In this document: one piece after another, positions 53,252 through 64,000 of the stretch
Position numbering within the stretch: position 1 is the stretch's first letter
Layout: each line of letters begins with the position of its first letter
NCBI GenBank assembly: GCA_033557465.1
Contig: CM066033.1
Location: 232,192,109-232,256,108 of the forward strand
Origin: Ichthyophis bannanicus
Taxonomy: Eukaryota; Chordata; Amphibia; Gymnophiona; Ichthyophiidae
Length of the DNA: 64,000 bases
Reading direction: 5' to 3'
Notes under the pieces: generated by a model
Database searches by the model: none
Told to the model about the DNA's origin: nothing
What the model saw: the letters and a program-made list of their open reading frames with translations, nothing else
Program-made: the position numbers and the translations under genes

Positions 53252-56200
53252 TTATAGGCGAGAAAAAATGTAGTGTGAGGCAGATAGAGGGAGAGAAAGG
53301 AGAATCAAGTTATGGGCTGGGGGAGGGAGGTTCAAGAGGGGGTAGGTTGGAAGGGGGGGAAGGTCGAAGGCTGTGTGAAATAGATGGGTTTTGAGCATGT
53401 TCTTGAACCTAGTAAATGAGAGTTCTGAGTGGAGGGAAGTGGGTAGAGAGTTCAAAGGTCAGGTCCTAAGAAGAAAAAGTCTGAATTTCGGGTGAGTTCA
53501 AGATGAGCATGGGAGGAAGAAGGAAGCACTAAGAGGTTGGTATGAATGGATCTAAGAGGCACTGTGGAGTGTGAAATTGCAAGAGATTTGAGAGGTATTA
53601 AGGAATGCCAGTATAAACAACTTTATGGACCAACGTGATTATTTTATAGTTGATTCGATGTTTGAGGGGAAGCCAATGGAGTTGGATGAGTAGGGGAGTG
53701 ATATGATCTGTGCGGGAAGAATGGGTGATAATTCAAGCTGATGTGTTCTGAAAGAGCTAAAGGCATTTGAGTTGATAGTATCGAAGACCAGCTAGGGTAA
53801 CCTTGCAGTAATCAAATCGAAGTGACCGAGGAGAGAATGAGCGTTGTCATCAGAAAGGGTAGGGAGAGGAAGGGGCATACTGCATGAATTTGTCAAAGAG
53901 AGAAAAAAGAACGGCAAATAAGAGAGGATAAATGCTCATGGAAGGGAAAGGGAAGTATCCAGAGTAACCCCAAGATAATGGAGGGGACAGTGGAGTGTGT
54001 GATCAGAGTGGCCAGCGAATGGCAAGGGGCTTTAAAAGTGAAACAGATGGTGGCAGATTTCGATGGGTTGAGATGGAGAGAATTTGCAGCTTAACTAGGA
54101 GGAAATGTGAAGTAGGCAGGAGTTCATGGAGGCTAGATCTGGGGCTAGGGGGCTGGTATGATGAAGCAGAATGATATCATCAGCGTAGAGATATGATAAT
54201 ATTCCTGACTGTTGGATGATGAGTGCATGGGGAGCCAAGAAGATGTTAGAGAAGAGGGGCCAGAACAGAGCCCTGAGGGACTCCGCACGTGAGAGGTGTA
54301 ACTGGAGAAGTAGAAGATCTGGCTTGAATGGAGAAAGAAAGTGCAGAGAGAAAAAACCGCAACCAAAGGAGAATAGTGTCACAGAGCCCAAAATCATGAA
54401 GACAAGAGAGAAGGGTGGAGTGATCGACCAGGTCAAAGGCCTAAGAGAGATCAAGGGAGACTGTAAGGGTGATATCACCATGATCGTGGGAAGCATGGAG
54501 CTCATTTAGAAGAGAAAGAAGAATGGTTTCCATGCTATGACATGGCCTAACCCCAGGGGTGGCAGGGGTGGAAAGCGTGAGTGGAGTCGAGGTGAGCGGA
54601 CAGTTGAACAAAAAACAATTTTCCTAAAATCTTTGAAATAAAAGGGAGGTTGGAGACAAGATGCCAATGAGCAAGGATAGTGGGGTCTAGGGCAGGTTGC
54701 TTAAGGATAGGGCAGACCAGGGCATGCTTCCATAAGGAGGGGAAAATGCCAGAGGGGAGTCTAGAGTTGAATATACAGAGGATATAGGGGAGGAGAGCGA
54801 GGGAGAGTTCAGTGAGCCAATGGGATGGAACTGAATCGAGAGGACAGGTGGTCTTATGAGAGAAAGTAAGGGCTTTAGCTAGCTCTTTCGAGGAGATTGA
54901 ATGAAAGGAGGACCAAACAAGAGAAAGAGGAGTGGAAGAAGAAGAAGAAGAAGAAGGGGTGGATGGGATGAGAGGAGGGGACGGGGATATCAGAAAAGAG
55001 CAGGCAAGAAAAGTGGAGCATAGTGTATTGATTTTCTTGTAGAAATAGGTAGCAAGAAGAGCAGGAGCTGGAATAGAGGAGCAGGGGTTAGAGACACAAA
55101 ACCATGGGGGATAGAGAGTGAGCAAAGAACCTGATAGAGTTTCTGTATGGAATTAGCAGATGTGGAGATCAGATTGGAGTAGTAAGACTTCTTAATGTCA
55201 TGGATCATGGTTCTGTACTGATAGTGACCATTACAAAAATCAGATAGAGTCAATCAAGGGGTGCTTACGCCAACAACGTTCGGCGCGTCGGAGATAAGTA
55301 TGGTGGAGAAGAAGGATGGAGTTGTACCAGGGGTGGTGATTAGATGGATGTGGGATGGGAGACGGACGGAGTGGTGCCATTTGATCCAGGGAAGAGGTCA
55401 GAGAGGAGTGCCAGGACTGGGCCTAAGCATCAATTGTAAGGGAAGCAAACTCTGGAAGGAACAGGGTGTCCCCAGGAAGACATTTTTGGAGAGTGACATG
55501 AGTGATGTAATGTTTGAGCTGGGGTAGCACAGGAAGTGGCTGAAGATGTGGAGAGGGAGGTGGGAGAGGGAGGGAGGGAGAAAAGAGCACAGAAATGATC
55601 AGACCATGGAAATAGAATGGTAGAGATTGTAGATGGTATGTAGGGGGAAGCAGTGGGTGTAAGGATAAGATATAAGGTATGCCCAGCCATGTGTGTGGGA
55701 CAAATATTGTGTTGGTGTAGGGAGAAGTCTGAAAGAAGAGTGAGGAGGCTTCTGTTTCTGGAACTCCTGGGAGAATCTGGATGGATATTAAAATCATCAA
55801 GGATCAACAGATGAGGGTGGGATAGGGAGATCTTGGAAAGGGTGAGCAGTAGGGAGTCCCAGAGATCAGGAAGAAGTGAGGGAGGAGCATAGAGAAGGAG
55901 AACATGAATGAGGGGGGTTGGAATCTAAACAAAGTTCAAGGGTCCAGGGTGGGGGAGGAGATCTCGAAGAGGCACGATAGAATGATAAAGAGCAGCTACT
56001 CCTCTGCCACACTGGCCCAAGCAGGTGGTGGACAGAGTGGAGAAGTCAGGTGGAAGACAACTGGCCAGAGAGTGGTCTTTGCTATCAGCTATCCAGGTCT
56101 CAGTAAGAAAAAGGATGTCAAGGGAGTGTTGCATAATTGTATCATGAATGAGGAGAGTTTTAGAGCGTAGAGACCTGCAGTTAAGAAGGGCCAGGCTGAG

Positions 56201-56465
56201 AGTCGTAAAGGAAGGAACAACAAATGAAGCGAGAATGGAAGAGGTGGAGAGGGCACAGGGTACAAGGTTACCAGGTACCTGAGCAATGGAACCAGGCAAA
56301 GGTGTGGTCATGGCTTGGGGCCACCATCCCCAATGAACAGAGTTTGCCATCATGATGGAAATAAAAATGAGAAATAGGAAGAGCGGGAGTGTAGAGGTAT
56401 GAGGGAAATAAGACAGCTGGACTTACACCAGTAGTAGAGTGAATATGAGGTGGGAGAGTGGTCAT
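53252..56465 (-). pseudogene. L2-type LINE ORF2, multiply frameshifted
   Basis: Endonuclease: NCRSLRSKTLLIHDTI and LDILFLTETWI at about 56190-56080, GRGVAALYHS at about 56000, then DDFNIHPDSP (family GDFN) at 55800 and HTLYLILTP near 55690. Reverse transcriptase: TTCPLDSVPSHWL at 54840, a LPFISKILGKL block near 54640, then LYADDIILL at 54185 with both Asp. The C-terminal WNSLPTSLHSELSFTRFKNMLKTHLF type end is at 53450-53380. At least four frame changes. It would have encoded a protein that nicks and copies at the target. Confidence 0.82.
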
Positions 56466-57079
56466 GGGGGCCAGAAATTTCAGGATTCAGGGTGTCAGTC
56501 ACGGCAGCATTGGGACAGCCCCCGGAGCCACCCCAAGGAGCACGCCCAAGGAGCATGATTTGCTCCTTGGGCGCACGCCTGCTACATGGGATGCCACTGA
56601 TGGGTCTTTTATGCTAATCACACAGTGTCTGAAGAAATGCAGCCGCATAATAGGCACTTATCTGTCACATCATACAAACTTCAGATCTTCAGTCCTTGCA
56701 TAATTTATGTTATTTAAATCTCTTTGTAGGCGGTGATCTGCAATGGCTTATCAAGGAAAGATGGCCACAGTGTTCTTTTAAAAGATTTAAACTCCACCCC
56801 TGAGAGGTTTAATTGGTTAATGGGATAATTAAAGCTCATAATAGTTTATACCAGTCTATTTGCTGGTTAAGACCATAAGGATCAACAGTATTCAATATAA
56901 ATATCCAGTATTGTTCACTACAATTGTTTCTTCTCACATTCTCCCCCTCTCCAATTAATTGCTATATGGTTGCTAATACTCCATCTCAATTCAGTAAAGC
57001 TATAATTATATATCAAACAATGCTCAACCATTTCTTATCTCTTCTTTCATTTTCTTCACTTCTTTCCATCAGTCTATTT
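56466..57079. other. junction region with a short hairpin
   Basis: A perfect 13 bp hairpin (cgcccaaggagca / tgctccttgggcg, 56543-56573) lies here. The rest, 56600-57079, is AT-rich and of unknown origin, possibly retroelement UTR. Confidence 0.5.
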
Positions 57080-57920
57080 CCAGTCCCAGTAACTCTCCCT
57101 AGTATCAGCCCTTTCCAGTCCTCACTCCCAGTACATTCCAATGTCAACTTGCATTCCCATGACTGCCACTGGTGTCCATTCCCTTCCAGTCCTCCTCCTT
57201 CCCCACTGACCAGTCCCTTCTAGTACAAATACCATGGCAGCCCCTCTCAGATCCACTCCCTTCCAGGTCCATTCTCCCATCCCCTCATATCAGCCCATTT
57301 GTAGCCTTAACCCCCAGTTTTCTTCCAGGGCCAGCAGCCCATTCCCAGTCAAAGCTCCTCAATCAAATCACTTCCAGTGCTAGTCCCTGCTCAATCCCAT
57401 TACCACTGCTAGCCTCCTCTAATCAGCCTGATACCAGTCCTACCCCCCATCAGCTCATTACCAGTCCTAGCCTCCACTAATCAGCTCATTTCCAGTCATA
57501 GCCCCCCAATCAGGTCATTTCCAATGCTAGCCTCCCATCAGTCCATTACTAGTCCTACCCCACCCCATCAGCCCATTACCAGTCCTAGCCTCCCCTAATC
57601 AGCTCATTTCCAGTGCTAGTCCCCCCTCAACCCCATTACCAGTGCTGGGCTCCCCTAATCAGCCCATTACCAGTCCTACCCCCCCATCAGCCCATTTCCA
57701 GTCCTAACCTCCCCAATCAGCTCATTTCCAATGCTAGCCCCCCATCAGTCCATTACCAGTCCTACCCCCTATCAACCCATTACCAGTCCCAACCCCCCCC
57801 CCCCCCCCGATCAGTCCAATCCCAGTCCTAGCTTTCCCTAATCAACCCATTACAAGTGCTAGCCCCCCTCGATATGCCCATTACCAGTGCTAGGTCCCCC
57901 ATCAGCTCATTATAATCCTA
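57080..57920. repeat. minisatellite, about 30-55 bp units
   Basis: Irregular units based on 'atcagcccattaccagtcctagcc' plus a C-rich spacer, repeated more than fifteen times with variants ('tcatttccagtgctag'). It contains a pure C run at 57788-57806. Confidence 0.85.
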
Positions 57921-58300
57921 ACCTGCACTGTCTCTCCCCTCTGTCAGCATTCATCACCTGTCTGTCCAGTATGTCCCCCTGTCTCTCCCCTTTGTCCATG
58001 TCAACCCCCCTCCCTCCCTCCCTCCCTCCATGTCAGCCCCCCCTCTGTCCATGTCAGCCTGCCTCCCTCCCTCCCTGCATCGATCCATGTCAGCTCCCTC
58101 CCTCCCTACCTCCCCTGTCAACCCCTCCCTCCCTCCATGTCAGCTCCCCCTCTCCATGTTATTCCCCCTCCCTCCCTCCATCCCTCCATGTCAGCCCCCC
58201 TCTGTCCATGTCAGCCCCCCTTCCCTCCCTCCCTCCATCCATCTCTCCGTCAGCCCCCTCCCTCCCTCCCCCCATGTCAGCCCCATTGCAGGTTCCCTAC
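57921..58300. repeat. CCCT-rich simple repeat with 'catgtcagcc' units
   Basis: Runs of ccctccctcc alternate with 'ccatgtcagcccccct'. Predicted ORFs here (57887-58602) are artefacts of repeat composition. Confidence 0.85.
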
Positions 58301-58743
58301 CCCTTCTCCCTTTTCCCTATGTCTGCCTGCTACTGTCCGGTTCTTCTGCAGCCGTGGCTCCCTGTCTCTTAGGGAACCGCGACTGTGCCTGTAAAGCCGT
58401 TGTGGAGCCTTCCTGTCTCTTGATGGGCTCCGTGCAGCATTGTCCCGCCTCCAGAGGAAGTGGTAAACAACTTCCTTTGGAGGCGGCACAATGCTGCATG
58501 GAGCCCGTCGAGAGACGGGAAGGCTCCGCAACATTTTCACAGACACAGCCACAGTTCCCTAAGAGGCAGGGAGCCGCGGCTGCAGAAGATTGGAGGCGGT
58601 GAGTTTGCTGCTGCCGAGAAGCAGACTCTGCAGCGGCAGCAACTTGTGCACTTTTTTTTTTTTTTAACTTGGAGTAAGGTGACCCCTGCTAAATCCTGTG
58701 GCAACACCCATGGGGGTTGCGACCCACAGGTTAAGAACCGCTG
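58301..58743. mobile_element. right end of a hAT-type element carrying a long hairpin
   Basis: The right end 'ggggttgcgacccacaggttaagaaccgctg' (58713-58743) has the classic hAT (Charlie-like) terminal motif. A hairpin fills 58342-58587. The matching left end was not found between 56500 and 57100, so the element is probably truncated, or the minisatellites are its internal part. Confidence 0.65.
58342..58587. repeat. 246 bp near-perfect inverted repeat
   Basis: Arms 58342-58461 and 58468-58587, about 120 bp each, with a loop of a few bases (around ggtaaac). Ends are tcttctgcagccg and cggctgcagaaga type. Some mismatches and small indels are present. Confidence 0.88.
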
Positions 58744-59264
58744 CCTTAGAGAGAGAGGAGATGGTTGAATGAGAGGGAGAAAGTGGTGAAGCTCAAGAGC
58801 TGATGATAGGGTAGAAGACAGAATGGAGGGGGAAGTGAGGATGGTAAAAGGTAGATAAGGAGGGGAGAAGTGAAGGTGCTGGAGGGGAGACAGGGAGTAT
58901 GAGGAAGAGTAAGACAATGTGATGAGGAGCAATAGAAGAGGAATAGAGAGGAGAACAAAGGCCAGAGGATATAGAAGGTGGGAGAGTCAAAGTGATTGGG
59001 CGCACCTGTGCATGAAGTAGGTAATGAGCAGTTGACAGCTATAAGAGACAACGAGCCACGGGGTGGGTAGGTAGAGGGGAGGGCGGGTGTATAAGTTATA
59101 CAGCTGAGAAAGCTGAACAAAAGTGCAAAACAAAGGGGGCAGAGAGGTAAGGGAGCACACTAACAATGACAAATAAATGTGTGGAGACAGACAGACAGAA
59201 CTCACAGCAAATTCACTCACAGGAGCTAAACTTCACCTCTCTAGCAGAGCACTCAGTTATCTGA

Positions 59265-61062
59265 GAGAGAAGTGTCCAAAATTAAGGTAAAATCAGGATG
59301 GACTCCATCAGACCTTATGGATTTAGCCGTTGTGACTTTTAAAACTTTAGTGTTGAAACACATTGGTCAATTGGAAGGTCGACCGTACAAACGCCAATAT
59401 AATTTGAGCAAAGAAAAAAAACAGGCTGTGGATGAGCTTTGCACAGGTAAGTCTGTAGTGGTAAAAAGAGAAGATAAAGGAGGGGTGATTGTTCTTCAGG
59501 ATCATGTGGACTAAAAGGCAGAGATTGAGGCAATTGTCGGACATAAATTGTTATCAACTTTTATCAGTGAATCTGACTGAACTCTTAAGACATCTGACCA
59601 ATGAGGCTGTTGAAGCCTGGTATATGACTGCTAAGCATTTTTAAACCCTCCATTTCCTAAAACACCAGTCATATATACTCTTCCTAAAGTACACAAAGAA
59701 GTGCAACATCCCCCAGGATGCCTGATCATCTCCAGTAATGATTCTCTGATGGAACGTATTGTGATATATTTAGACTTATTTTTGTACCACTGAGTTGTTC
59801 TTAAATTAAAGAAACAACTCACCTTCTTCAAATTTTGAGTGAATTTACTGGCACAATGGAAGATGTGGTTTTAGCGACAATGGATGTTTGCTCTTTAAAC
59901 ACCTCCATTCCTCAGGATGCTGTTTTTAATGTGGTGGAGTCTGTTCTGAATAGCCGATCTAGACCACATTCTGTACCTACAGATTTTTGTTGACCTTGAT
60001 ATCAACTGCACTAAAGAAGAGCTTCTTTATGTTTGGTCAGAAATATTATTTACAAACGTCTGGGACTACTATGGGTGCTAACGTTGCACCCTCTTTGGCG
60101 AATTTGTACATGGATCATTATGAGGCTACATGGATCATTTTATCTACTTATGCACATAAGATCTGTATGTGGCGAAAATTCGTTGACAACATCGTCATTG
60201 TATGGTTGGGCTTAGAATCTGAGCTTAATTCTTTTCACCATTCAGCTGGAAATGATGTATAGTACGTACAAGATAACACTTCTTGATGTGGAAGTGTCTC
60301 TGACTAAGAACGGGTTTGATACCACTGTTTATGTGAAACAATTGGACCGGAATACATTCTGCATTATTACAGCTTCCACCCTGAGGCCTTGAAGCAAAGC
60401 CTCCTCATTTTCCCAATTCCTTCATTATCAAAGAATGGAGAGCCCTGTATAACCACCCAGAAGCCCTTCTATCAGTAGATAAGACTGAAGGTGATATTGT
60501 ACCATTTGTAATGCAATTTTCCCCTTGCTCTTTTCAAGTTGCAGCAATTGTGAAGAGGCATTGGAGTGTGTTAAGTGTGCATTACATCTTTGCAGAACGA
60601 CGACCCATGATTTTGTATAGTTGCCACCATAATTTGAAAGATTATCTGTGCCCTGCCATTTTGCCACAGTTCATAACTAACAAGTCAAAGAATTCTGGTC
60701 ACTATGTTTGCGGTCATTGTCAGATATATATACTGACAATAGAAAGCATAGAGTTTCTAAATCCAGGAGATGGAAAAGTATATGCTCTTCAACCTTTGTG
60801 TGCCCATGCAATAAAGTTTGTATGGGGAAGAATTCTCACCTATTTATACATCTATCTGAGCAGAAATCATGTTTAGTACATCACAAGGAAGAGGCATCTC
60901 TGGTTTCTCGTTGTCTATTAAAGCAACAGTTTTCTATGCTGAAATGTATGGTAATTGATCAGAGTAGGAGATCTGAGAAAAATATTAGTTCAGTGTGAAC
61001 AACGTTGGATATATAAGTTGAAAGCATTGGAAAAGAGTGGGTTAAATTCATGCATTAAATGA
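59265..61062 (+). pseudogene. Penelope-like retroelement: reverse transcriptase and GIY-YIG endonuclease, decayed
   Basis: N-terminal block: YNLSKEKKQAVDEL then VVVKREDKGGVIVLQ at 59395-59500 (the family K-ADKG block). Palm: FMFGQKYYLQTSGTTMGAN and PSLANLYMDHYEA at 60015-60125. The catalytic box reads FVDNIVIVW at about 60180, so the second Asp is Asn. Then NGFDTTVYVKQLDRNTF near 60310. The endonuclease part is readable in frames 60708-60998 (CPCNKVCMGKN, HLSEQKSC, FMVID-like) and ends KLKALEKSGLNSCIK with a stop at 61060-61062. Several stops and frameshifts. Truncated at its 5' end where it meets the LINE. Confidence 0.85.
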
Positions 61063-62015
61063 AAATACTTTTTTTCTTTGATGTTTGTACTACAGCTGAT
61101 TGTGACATTGCCTGATTTTGGTGACGTGTCTGCACAGAATTGAGTAATGCAATGAACTTGAGTACTTTTAAATGCTTTGGGTGCAATTAAAACCAGGATG
61201 CCAAGGATGCTGCGATTGATATGGAAGAGCAGGAGCTCTGTTAGATTATGAAGAATGGAGAAGTGGACTTAAATTTAAGCCCGTGAAACAGCAATGTTTT
61301 CAGCAAAACAGAGGTCTTTGTCGGGCGATTTTTTGAAAGTCAATTAATGAGCTCGGATAAGTGATCTAATATTTAATTTTCAACATAAAAAAAATAAAAA
61401 GAAGAAAATTATCTTTCATTTTGATAATTTATTGAGTAAAGATTTAGTATAAAGAAGTTTTTTCAGGATCAGTGATGGTTTGAATGCCAGACATTATTTC
61501 TTTATAAGCTTGGCTGACACACTGAGGTCCTTTCTCTCCTTAATTAGTAGTATACATTATCAAAAGAATTTGGGTTATTAAGTAACCACCATACACATGT
61601 CAGAACCCCCCCCCCCCCCCTTGCTTGTCCTGCAGACATCCTCTCACATCAGGCCTCCCACACCCCATAGGGCAGTGGTCAGGGGCTGAATGCTACAGGG
61701 AAGATTAAGATGGGCACAAGTGTGGGTGTGTGAGATTCTCTGTCAACTGGCAGCAGTAACCACAGAGATTGTAGTGAGTTTTGCAGGAACCATAGCCTAT
61801 GCAAATGGGAAAACACAAACTTGGGGGTATGTTTACAAAGCAGCGGTAGTAGCCTCATGCAATATCGTAGCCGCGGCCCCATTGAATTTTGGCCTTTTTT
61901 CAAACATTATTTGTCATTACAAATACTTCAAACTTGCATACTTCAAAAAATAGACAAATACTTAGCTTAAAGAAGAGTGCTGATTTGAAACTATTCATTA
62001 GCTAGCTGTGGCTTG
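61063..62015. other. Penelope 3' UTR, then unassigned
   Basis: The 3' UTR of the element above may extend to about 61400 (A-rich text). A C run lies at 61607-61621. The phrase 'gggggtatgtttacaaagcagcggtagtagcc' at 61823 looks like the end of a short DNA transposon, not confirmed. Confidence 0.4.
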
Positions 62016-62775
62016 TCATCTCTGCCACTTACCTAGAAGCCAGCCTCCAGTGGTCTCTCCACTTGTGAGCCTCTGGTATATACCAGAGTGCATGAGGATG
62101 TTGGAATTGTGGCAGGACCCTGGAAACCATGGGAAGATGTCTGTGATTTCACACTGAGCATTACAGACTCTCTGCGTTCCTATTCCAGTAGATTGCTTCT
62201 CTCCCTTGTGGGGGCTGAGGGCCACGTGTATAGTCTGACACCCAAGATAGCGGGGAAATGTGTAACATCTTGGAACTGCAGCATGGGTTATTGCTGCTGC
62301 TGCTGATGCTGCTGCATGCATAGTGGAGGGGAAGACTATGTAGTCAGCTGTGTGGGTTATAAAGGCTGCCAGAAGCTGAGATATGCACAATGGCACTGTT
62401 GACTGGTACTATATAAAAGTACAGTTTTGTATTTATATTTACAGTGTGCAAGCTGCCCCTGTCTAGGAATGCTAGGACTGTGGTAACCTTTTAGGTCATC
62501 ACAACTTACAGTCTAGTCAAGATAGACAACACAACAACTGGGGACATATGCTAGCCACTCTGTTTGATTGAGACGAGGGGTTCCAGCTCCTGACATAGAT
62601 GGTGAATGGCGACCTTGTCAAATCTGAACTGGGTCAGACACTGTTCATCATTGAGGTCCAGATATTGGATCCTGGGCCGGTACACCCACTGGTAAGGGTG
62701 CCCCTTTCTTGCCCTCCTTTCCTCTCTGTGGGAGGATGCCTGCAGGACCAGCACAAACCCTCCACTAACACCCAC
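62016..62775 (-). pseudogene. PIF/Harbinger transposase relic (HARBI1-like), catalytically dead
   Basis: Two readable parts. 62775-62551: YQWVYRPRIQYLDLNDEQCLTQFRFDKVAIHHLCQEL, the usual N-terminal region of Harbinger transposases. 62396-62016: the DDE region with YLGCQTIHVALSPHKG, ITDIFPWFPGSCHNSNIL, SGIYQRL and GGWLLG. In the family the first Asp sits where QT is found here and the second in H-D where H-N is found, so both catalytic Asp are lost. About 100 residues between the parts are missing and the last third is absent. No terminal repeats found. Confidence 0.82.
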
Positions 62776-64000
62776 TACCTTAACCTTCCACCTACACCTA
62801 GTACACTGTGCTCAAAAAAATACCAACATACAGAGCAACCCATAGAAAGACTGAAGAACAGACAGATACATACACACAGGTACATACAATAAGCCACTCG
62901 CACACAACACCTCTCCTTCATGCCAACACACATAAGCATACCACACTCACGGTGGGGCACAGACAGGGAATGTGAACAAAAACATGACCTGTACAGGAGC
63001 ACAGAGAGACATACAGTTGAAAGGCAAGGGGGGGGGGGAGGGTAGCAATTGCAGGTGGGGTGGTGGTCGCCAGCTAGAGGTCAGCTAATGGGCAATGGCA
63101 GGGTATGTGGGGGCACTGCTGGGGAAGGGAATGCACAGCAGAGACACGGGGGAGGGGGAGGGGGATCTACTACAGACAAGTCAGTGGACACAGATGCAAA
63201 CAGACCGATCTCTATCCAGTGCCAACTTCTTCAGTCAGAAGTGCAAACCATAGCATGAACAGCAAATCCCTTACCTATTTGTAATTTATAGAAGGTCTAG
63301 AGGAAGAGGTTTGGATACCATGCCCAGCATGTCCTGAGGGCTATGCAAAATATGTCCTGGATAAGCGGCCACTGAGCCACCCTAACTGTGCCCAGAAATG
63401 CCCCCAGGGACATTCAGAGATGGAAGTGGCTAAGATGGAAATGTACAGAGAACTATACACGTCTAAAAGCAGGTTCGGCATGTATTTGCAATGTATTTGT
63501 TGGCTATTTAGAATGTCCACCTGCTGAATATCTCTTCTAAAATACCCCCATTTTGTTTACTTGCTTATCTAATGGAATTGATGCAGAATTATAGCCTTGC
63601 AATTGAGCCTGCCTTCCAGATGTCTAATTTCTAAAGTTCCCTCTCTCACGATCAGCCTTTTCCCATGCATCTGCTCCCATGCTAAAACAAGAAGAATAGA
63701 AAAGATCCATATTCAATGACTATAACAGAACTTTCACTACTGATGCCTCATTGATAGGAGTTGCAATAGTGGAGCTAGGGATGGCCATGTTCTATGTTAC
63801 AGGGATTCTCTTTCTCTTTCATAATCAAGTATTCCTCCTCCTGTCTCTTGTACTATGCATGATTAGAAGTGCTCTTGTGGAATACTGATGTAATCATAAC
63901 TCTTCAATAGTTCAATCACCCATAATGCCCTTTGATTAATCAGCCATTATTATCTCTCTGATAGCTATTATTTTCTAAGTAATATAATATATCTTGAGGT
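62776..64000. other. no gene recognised to the right edge
   Basis: CA-rich patches near 62865-62950 and G-rich runs near 63030 and 63150. The text near 63340-63420 may be more decayed transposon. No ORF with motifs. Confidence 0.5.

Larger units (their letters stand above)
52578..59260 (-). mobile_element. L2-type LINE, minus strand, near full length, broken by insertions
   Basis: From the right: 5' region 59260-58744, an interruption (about 56500-58743), ORF2 56465-53252, then 3' UTR with another insertion (about 52690-53229), ending 'gtaaactgctctgatgctctgcccaagtggta' near 52615-52578. It is a different family from the 16030 LINE, being C/T-rich in its coding strand. Confidence 0.78.

Noticed and set aside
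57080..57920. CRISPR-like repeat-spacer look
   Set aside because: Degenerate units without unique spacers; a minisatellite.
57887..58602. ORFs of 161 and 190 codons
   Set aside because: They lie in CCCT-rich repeats and the hairpin. Proline/serine-rich translation in all frames is a composition artefact.
62278..62325. CTG/GCT triplet repeat
   Set aside because: It is short, impure and antisense to the Harbinger relic; it encodes the Ala-rich stretch there.

Overview
This 64 kb window looks like intergenic DNA of a large, repeat-rich vertebrate genome. I find no host protein-coding gene with a recognisable exon structure. What can be read is layer on layer of transposable elements, mostly decayed. 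A gammaretrovirus-like provirus, a primer-binding site matching vertebrate tRNA-Gly, a 5S rRNA-derived SINE, and abundant CR1/L2 LINEs place it in a vertebrate. CR1/L2 together with a Penelope-like element, a tyrosine-recombinase (DIRS/Ngaro-type) retrotransposon, hAT and Harbinger relics fit an amphibian, fish or non-avian reptile better than a mammal or bird. Several repeat phrases remind me of caecilian genomes, but that is memory-level inference.

Layout. 1-3118: minus-strand provirus with an apparently open gag running off the left edge, a leader with splice donor, a tRNA-Gly primer-binding site and a 560 bp 5' LTR. 3161-4698: LTR-like stretch with an unrecognised 250-codon ORF. 5.5-15.5 kb: scattered short repeats, a decayed CR1 and scrambled CR1 pieces. 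16.0-18.7 kb: the best-preserved CR1/L2-type LINE, with one frameshift. 19.0-23.1 kb: CR1 with esterase-type ORF1 and decayed ORF2. 23.9-27.1 kb: short DNA transposons, a 5S-derived SINE and an L1-like endonuclease split by a hairpin element. 27.5-29.1 kb: minus-strand CR1 with a mostly readable reverse transcriptase. 30.5-34.4 kb: an L1-type ORF1-only element inside a CR1, itself holding a minus-strand LINE. 34.5-35.7 kb: hAT-type element with a minisatellite and three hairpins. 37.2-38.7 kb: CR1 split by a 496 bp foldback with 17 bp target duplication and by a tRNA-derived SINE. 40.1-43.0 kb: DIRS/Ngaro-type fragment (RNase H end, tyrosine recombinase, SGNH hydrolase) inside an older repeat. 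43.1-46.7 kb: a second ORF1-only L1 element, with a perfect 15 bp target duplication, inside a LINE. 47.8-50.9 kb: small inverted-repeat elements and a LINE 3' end. 52.3-59.2 kb: tRNA-SINE and a minus-strand L2-type LINE broken by minisatellites and a hairpin-bearing hAT end. 59.3-61.1 kb: Penelope-like element. 62.0-62.8 kb: dead Harbinger transposase.

How the parts relate. The LINEs supply the machinery that SINEs and ORF1-only elements would need. The tRNA-SINE tails match the LINE 3' ends, as expected for parasitism on one reverse transcriptase. Nested insertions give a relative order of arrival at three places. The most interesting items are the two ORF1-only L1 elements, the foldback with a long target duplication, the multi-hairpin hAT element, the hydrolase ORF left intact beside a frameshifted recombinase, and the unrecognised ORF at 3763-4515.
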